Shown here piece by piece: positions 61,238-64,000 of a stretch of DNA of 64,000 nucleotides. The DNA lies in NCBI RefSeq assembly GCF_012927245.1, contig NZ_JABBGE010000006.1, forward strand, positions 62,001 through 126,000, written 5' to 3'. The stretch is from Streptomyces sp. R302. GTDB lineage: Bacteria; Actinomycetota; Actinomycetes; Streptomycetales; Streptomycetaceae. The position numbers were made by a program, and so were the translations under genes. Below the pieces are notes generated by a model that was not told where the DNA came from, did not search any database, and saw only the letters and a list, made by a program, of their open reading frames with translations. Position 1 is the first letter of the stretch. Each line of letters begins with the position of its first letter.

Positions 61238-62125
61238 ATGACCATGCTCCGCCTCCCCCGAACCGCGGCCATCTCCGCCGCCCTCGCCCTCGCCCTGACC
61301 GCCTGCTCGCAGTCCCCAGGATCCGACCACGCCAGTCGATCCAGCGGAGCGGCCTCCCCCCTCACCCATATCCATGGCCTCGGCCTCCACGAAGACACCC
61401 TCTACGTCGCGACGCACGAGGGGATCTACTCCCCCGGGGCCGGCGGCGCGCCCGTGCTCGTCGGGGAGCGGCGGGACGACTTCATGGGGTTCACCGTCGC
61501 CGCTGACGGTACGTTCCTGGCCAGTGGTCACCCCGCCCCGGGCAGCGGCGGCCCCTCGAACCTCGGTCTGGTCACCTCTGGCGACACCGGACGCACCTGG
61601 AAGGAGAGGTCCCTCGGCGGCGAGGTCGACTTCCACTCCCTCGACACCGTCCCCGGCGGGTCGGTCTACGGCTATGACAGCGGCAACGGGCGGCTGCGGG
61701 TGACCCGGGACCAGGTCGTCTGGGAGGACAGGGCGGAGCTCCGTGCCCTCGACATCGCGGTCTCGCCGGCCGACCCGGAAGTCGTGCTCGCCACGACCGA
61801 GAGCGGCGTCGCCCGGAGTGCCGACGGCGGCAGAACCTTCTCGGCCGGGGCCGGGCAGGTCCTCGCGTATGTCTCGTGGGGTGCGGGCGACGCGCTGTTC
61901 GGGGTGTCGCCGGACGGGGTTCTCTTCCGTTCCGGGGACGGTGGGCGGGCCTGGATCCGGGTGGGCCCCGTTCCCGGTGGAGGGGGCCCGCAGGCGCTGA
62001 CCGTCGTGGACGCGCGCCGGCTGCTCGTGGCCTCGGGGGACGGGGTCTACGAGTCGAGGGACGCCGGCCGTTCCTTCGTACGCCGGATGGAGGTGGCGTC
62101 CGGGGCCGGGGAGGACGGGCACTGA
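61238..62125 (+). CDS. F510_1955-type beta-propeller lipoprotein
   Basis: A 295-residue lipoprotein (LALTACS lipobox, Cys near 21). Repeated BNR/sortilin-like blades: THIHGLGLHEDTLYVATHEG, TSGDTGRTWKERSL, ESGVARSADGGRTFSAG, RSGDGGRAWIRVGP and YESRDAGRSFVRRM, the S-x-D-x-G-x-T-W box pattern. The family is annotated as glycosylhydrolase-like but catalytic residues are not established. It commonly follows DUF6153 and DUF305 genes and is probably part of the same surface system. ATG 61238 or 61244 are both possible. Confidence 0.85.
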   Translation: MTMLRLPRTAAISAALALALTACSQSPGSDHASRSSGAASPLTHIHGLGLHEDTLYVATHEGIYSPGAGGAPVLVGERRDDFMGFTVAADGTFLASGHPAPGSGGPSNLGLVTSGDTGRTWKERSLGGEVDFHSLDTVPGGSVYGYDSGNGRLRVTRDQVVWEDRAELRALDIAVSPADPEVVLATTESGVARSADGGRTFSAGAGQVLAYVSWGAGDALFGVSPDGVLFRSGDGGRAWIRVGPVPGGGGPQALTVVDARRLLVASGDGVYESRDAGRSFVRRMEVASGAGEDGH

Positions 62126-62149
62126 CAGAGGCGTGCGGGGGGGGGCTCG

Positions 62150-63823
62150 TCTTGCGGAGGGCCCCACCGCCACCTCGCCGCCCACGACCACCGTCTCCGC
62201 GACGGTGCCGGGGATCTCCTCCGGGGCGATGCGCAGGATGTCGCGGGAGAGGACGACGAAGTCGGCGAGCTTGCCGACGGTGAGCGAGCCGCGCTCGTGC
62301 TCCAGGAAGTTCGCGTACGCCGAGCCCATCGTGTAGCCCTCGACGGCCTCCGCGACGGTGAGGGTCTGGCCCGCCGTCCAGGGCTCGCCGCCGGCGAGCG
62401 GGCGGCGGGTGACGGCGGCGTGGATGCCGACCATGGGGTCCATCTCCGCGACGTTCCAGTCGCTGGAGAGGGCGAGGACGGCGCCCGCGTCGCGCAGGTC
62501 GCGGAGCGGCCAGGCCTTGTGCCAGCGGTCGGGGCCGATGTTCTCGGCCCAGTCCTGGCCCGGGCCCGCGATGTCGGGGGCGGCGTGGCGGGGCTGCATG
62601 CAGGCGACGACGCCGAGTTCGGCGAAGCGCGGGGTGTCGGCCGGGTCGAGGCACTCGACGTGGACGACCTGGTGGCGAGCGTCGCGCGGACCGTTGGCCA
62701 CGCGCGCGTGGGCGATGGCGTCGAGGACGGTGCGGATGCCGCGGTCGCCGGTGGCGTGCACGAAGCACTGGAAGCCGCGGGCGTCGAGGCGGGTGAGCAG
62801 CTCGGCGAACTCCTCCGGCGGGTAGAAGGTGCCGCCCCGGTGGTGGGCACAGCCCGCGTACGGCTCCAGGAGGGCGGCGGTGCGGGGTTCGACGACGTCG
62901 TCGATGTAGAGCTTCAGCGGGCCGACGCGGAAGCGGTCGTCGGCGTGTTCCGCGGCTGCCGTCTCGAAGGCGTCGAGGTCGGCGTCGGTGGTGCCGCGGG
63001 GGTGGAAGAGGGCGGCGACGATCCGGGAGCGGAGCCGGCCCTCGGCACGCGCGCGTGCGAAGAGGGTGAGGTCGTCGAGGGAGTTCTGGGGTTCGACGAC
63101 GGTGGTGATGCCGAAGCGGATCGCGTCGTCGAGGCTGCGGGCGAGGCGGCCGTACTGGCGGTCGGGCGAGGCCCAGGGGACGCCGAGGGCGCGCAGGGCG
63201 CGGTGGCCGTCGCGGGACAGGCCCTTGACCGCGAAGTCCTTGACGAAGCCGGTGGGTTCGCCGGTGACGGGGTCGGTGACGGCGCGTCCGAAGGGCAGGT
63301 CGGTGTGGTCGCGGTCGACTCCGAGGGCGCGCAGGGCGGCGGTGTTGAGCCAGGCGGTGTGGACGTCGTAGCTGAGGACGAGGGCGGGGGTGGTGCCGGT
63401 GGCGGGGTCGAGGTCGGCGGCGGTGGGCATGCGGCCGCCGGGGATCGCGGAGTAGTCGAAGGCCTCGGCCTCGATCCAGGGGGCGTCGGGGTGGGCGGCG
63501 TGCCAGCCGCGCACGCGCGCGTGGATCTCGTCGAGGGTGCGGGCGCCGGCGAGCTGGACGCAGGTGTCGTCGGAGCCGAGCCTCACGTGGTTGTGGGCGT
63601 CGACGAAGCCGGGCAGGACGAGCCGTCCGCCGGCGTCGAGGACGCGGGTGTCGGGGCCGGTCCAGGCGGAGGCGTCCGCGTCGGCGCCGAGCCAGGCGAT
63701 CCGCCCGTCCCGTACGGCCATCGCCTCCGCCTCGGGCAGGGCGGGGTCGACGGTGTGGACACGGGCGCCGGTGAGGAGCAGGTCGGCGGGCACGGGGGCG
63801 GGCGCGGGGGTGGTGCCGTTCAT
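62150..63823 (-). CDS. Amidohydrolase (YtcJ-like), C-terminus abnormal
   Basis: ATG 63823. The YtcJ-type hydrolase shows metal ligands in GFVDAHNHVRLG, then CFVHATGDRGIRTVLDAI, HVECLDPADTPRFAELGVVACMQPRHA and ALSSDWNVAEMDPM, and ends in the usual small domain GSLTVGKLADFVVLSRD to VVVGGEVAVG near 62160. No stop codon follows: the frame stays open for another 400 codons to 60956, antisense to the propeller gene and through the GGATCC block. A run of nine G (62137-62145) lies just past the domain end; one base gained or lost there would give a stop at 62047. The coordinates given cover the homologous part only. Confidence 0.8.
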
Positions 63824-63884
63824 GCGGGGTGCGTTCCTTGTCGTACGGGTGGGGTGGCGGCGGTCGCGGGTGTGGCGGGTCCGG

Positions 63885-64000
63885 TCAGGCGGCCGGGTGC
63901 GGGACGGCGGTGCGGCGGGCCAGGAGGACGTACACGAGCGCGGCGACGGGTGCGCCGAGGAGCGTGAGGTCGGCGCCGCCGAGTGGCGCGACGAGCGGGC
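63885..64000 (-). CDS. C-terminus of a probable NCS1-type permease (5' part outside window)
   Basis: The last 38 codons read ADLTLLGAPVAALVYVLLARRTAVPHPAA and stop at 63885-63887. A final hydrophobic helix followed by Arg-rich end is typical of cytosine/purine/allantoin permeases of the NCS1 family, and an amidohydrolase next door fits, but the fragment is too short to be sure. Confidence 0.5.
   Translation of the reverse strand, partial: PLVAPLGGADLTLLGAPVAALVYVLLARRTAVPHPAA

Overview
The window looks like a Streptomyces (or close actinomycete) chromosome. GC content is very high, GTG and TTG starts are common, LacI-family regulators with GAGCGCTC-type palindromes are frequent, and families such as CebEFG/BglC, Spo0M, DUF305 and a bldA-type TTA codon point the same way. 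No rRNA, tRNA, CRISPR array or replication origin was seen.

Positions 1 to about 41.9 kb form a plant cell-wall utilisation island. (a) 1-8.1 kb, minus strand: a xylan operon running binding protein, two permeases, GH30, GH10, Gfo/Idh/MocA oxidoreductase, DUF6807 (PmoA) protein, cupin. A LacI-family regulator, a damaged GH43 gene and the GH10-CBM13 xylanase xlnA (8.3-12.7 kb, plus strand) stand opposite it; CGAAA-type inverted repeats mark these promoters. (b) 12.7-30.1 kb: arabinose catabolism araB-araA-araD with its LacI regulator, a ChvE/MmsA-type sugar ABC transporter, an aldose 1-epimerase, a second YtfQRT/YjfF-type transporter and a zinc dehydrogenase. TTGTTAGCGCTAACAA-type operators tie these together, and one lies inside the GH30 signal-peptide codons. 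(c) 30.3-41.9 kb: the cellobiose system cebR, cebE-cebF-cebG-bglC, and the secreted cellulases GH6, GH6 and GH9-CBM2, linked by TGGGAGCGCTCCCA (CebR-type) boxes. Polymers are cut outside, oligosaccharides are imported by dedicated ABC systems lacking their own ATPase genes, and BglC, AraABD and GalM pass the sugars to central metabolism.

From 42 to 58 kb the content is accessory. A compact minus-strand cassette encodes an XRE regulator, an ImmA/IrrE-like metalloprotein, a seven-helix MAB_1171c/DUF6545-type protein and a PAP2-like membrane protein. It is followed by a decay zone (broken nucleoside phosphorylase, broken NTPase fused in frame to a BlaI gene, truncated CBS protein, unassigned fragments). 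BlaI/M56, a stress cluster (GlsB-like, TerB, thioredoxin-like lipoprotein, Spo0M, ArsR regulator, small helical protein) and several non-coding repeats lie here. Three perfect TCTACA-N4-TGTAGA sites next to terB, spo0M/arsR and a 72-residue gene suggest an undescribed stress regulon.

From 58 to 64 kb come a pirin, a TPR protein, a His/Met-rich surface set (DUF6153, DUF305, F510_1955-type beta-propeller) interrupted by a remarkable GGATCC-rich non-coding block, an amidohydrolase without a normal stop codon, and the tail of a probable permease.
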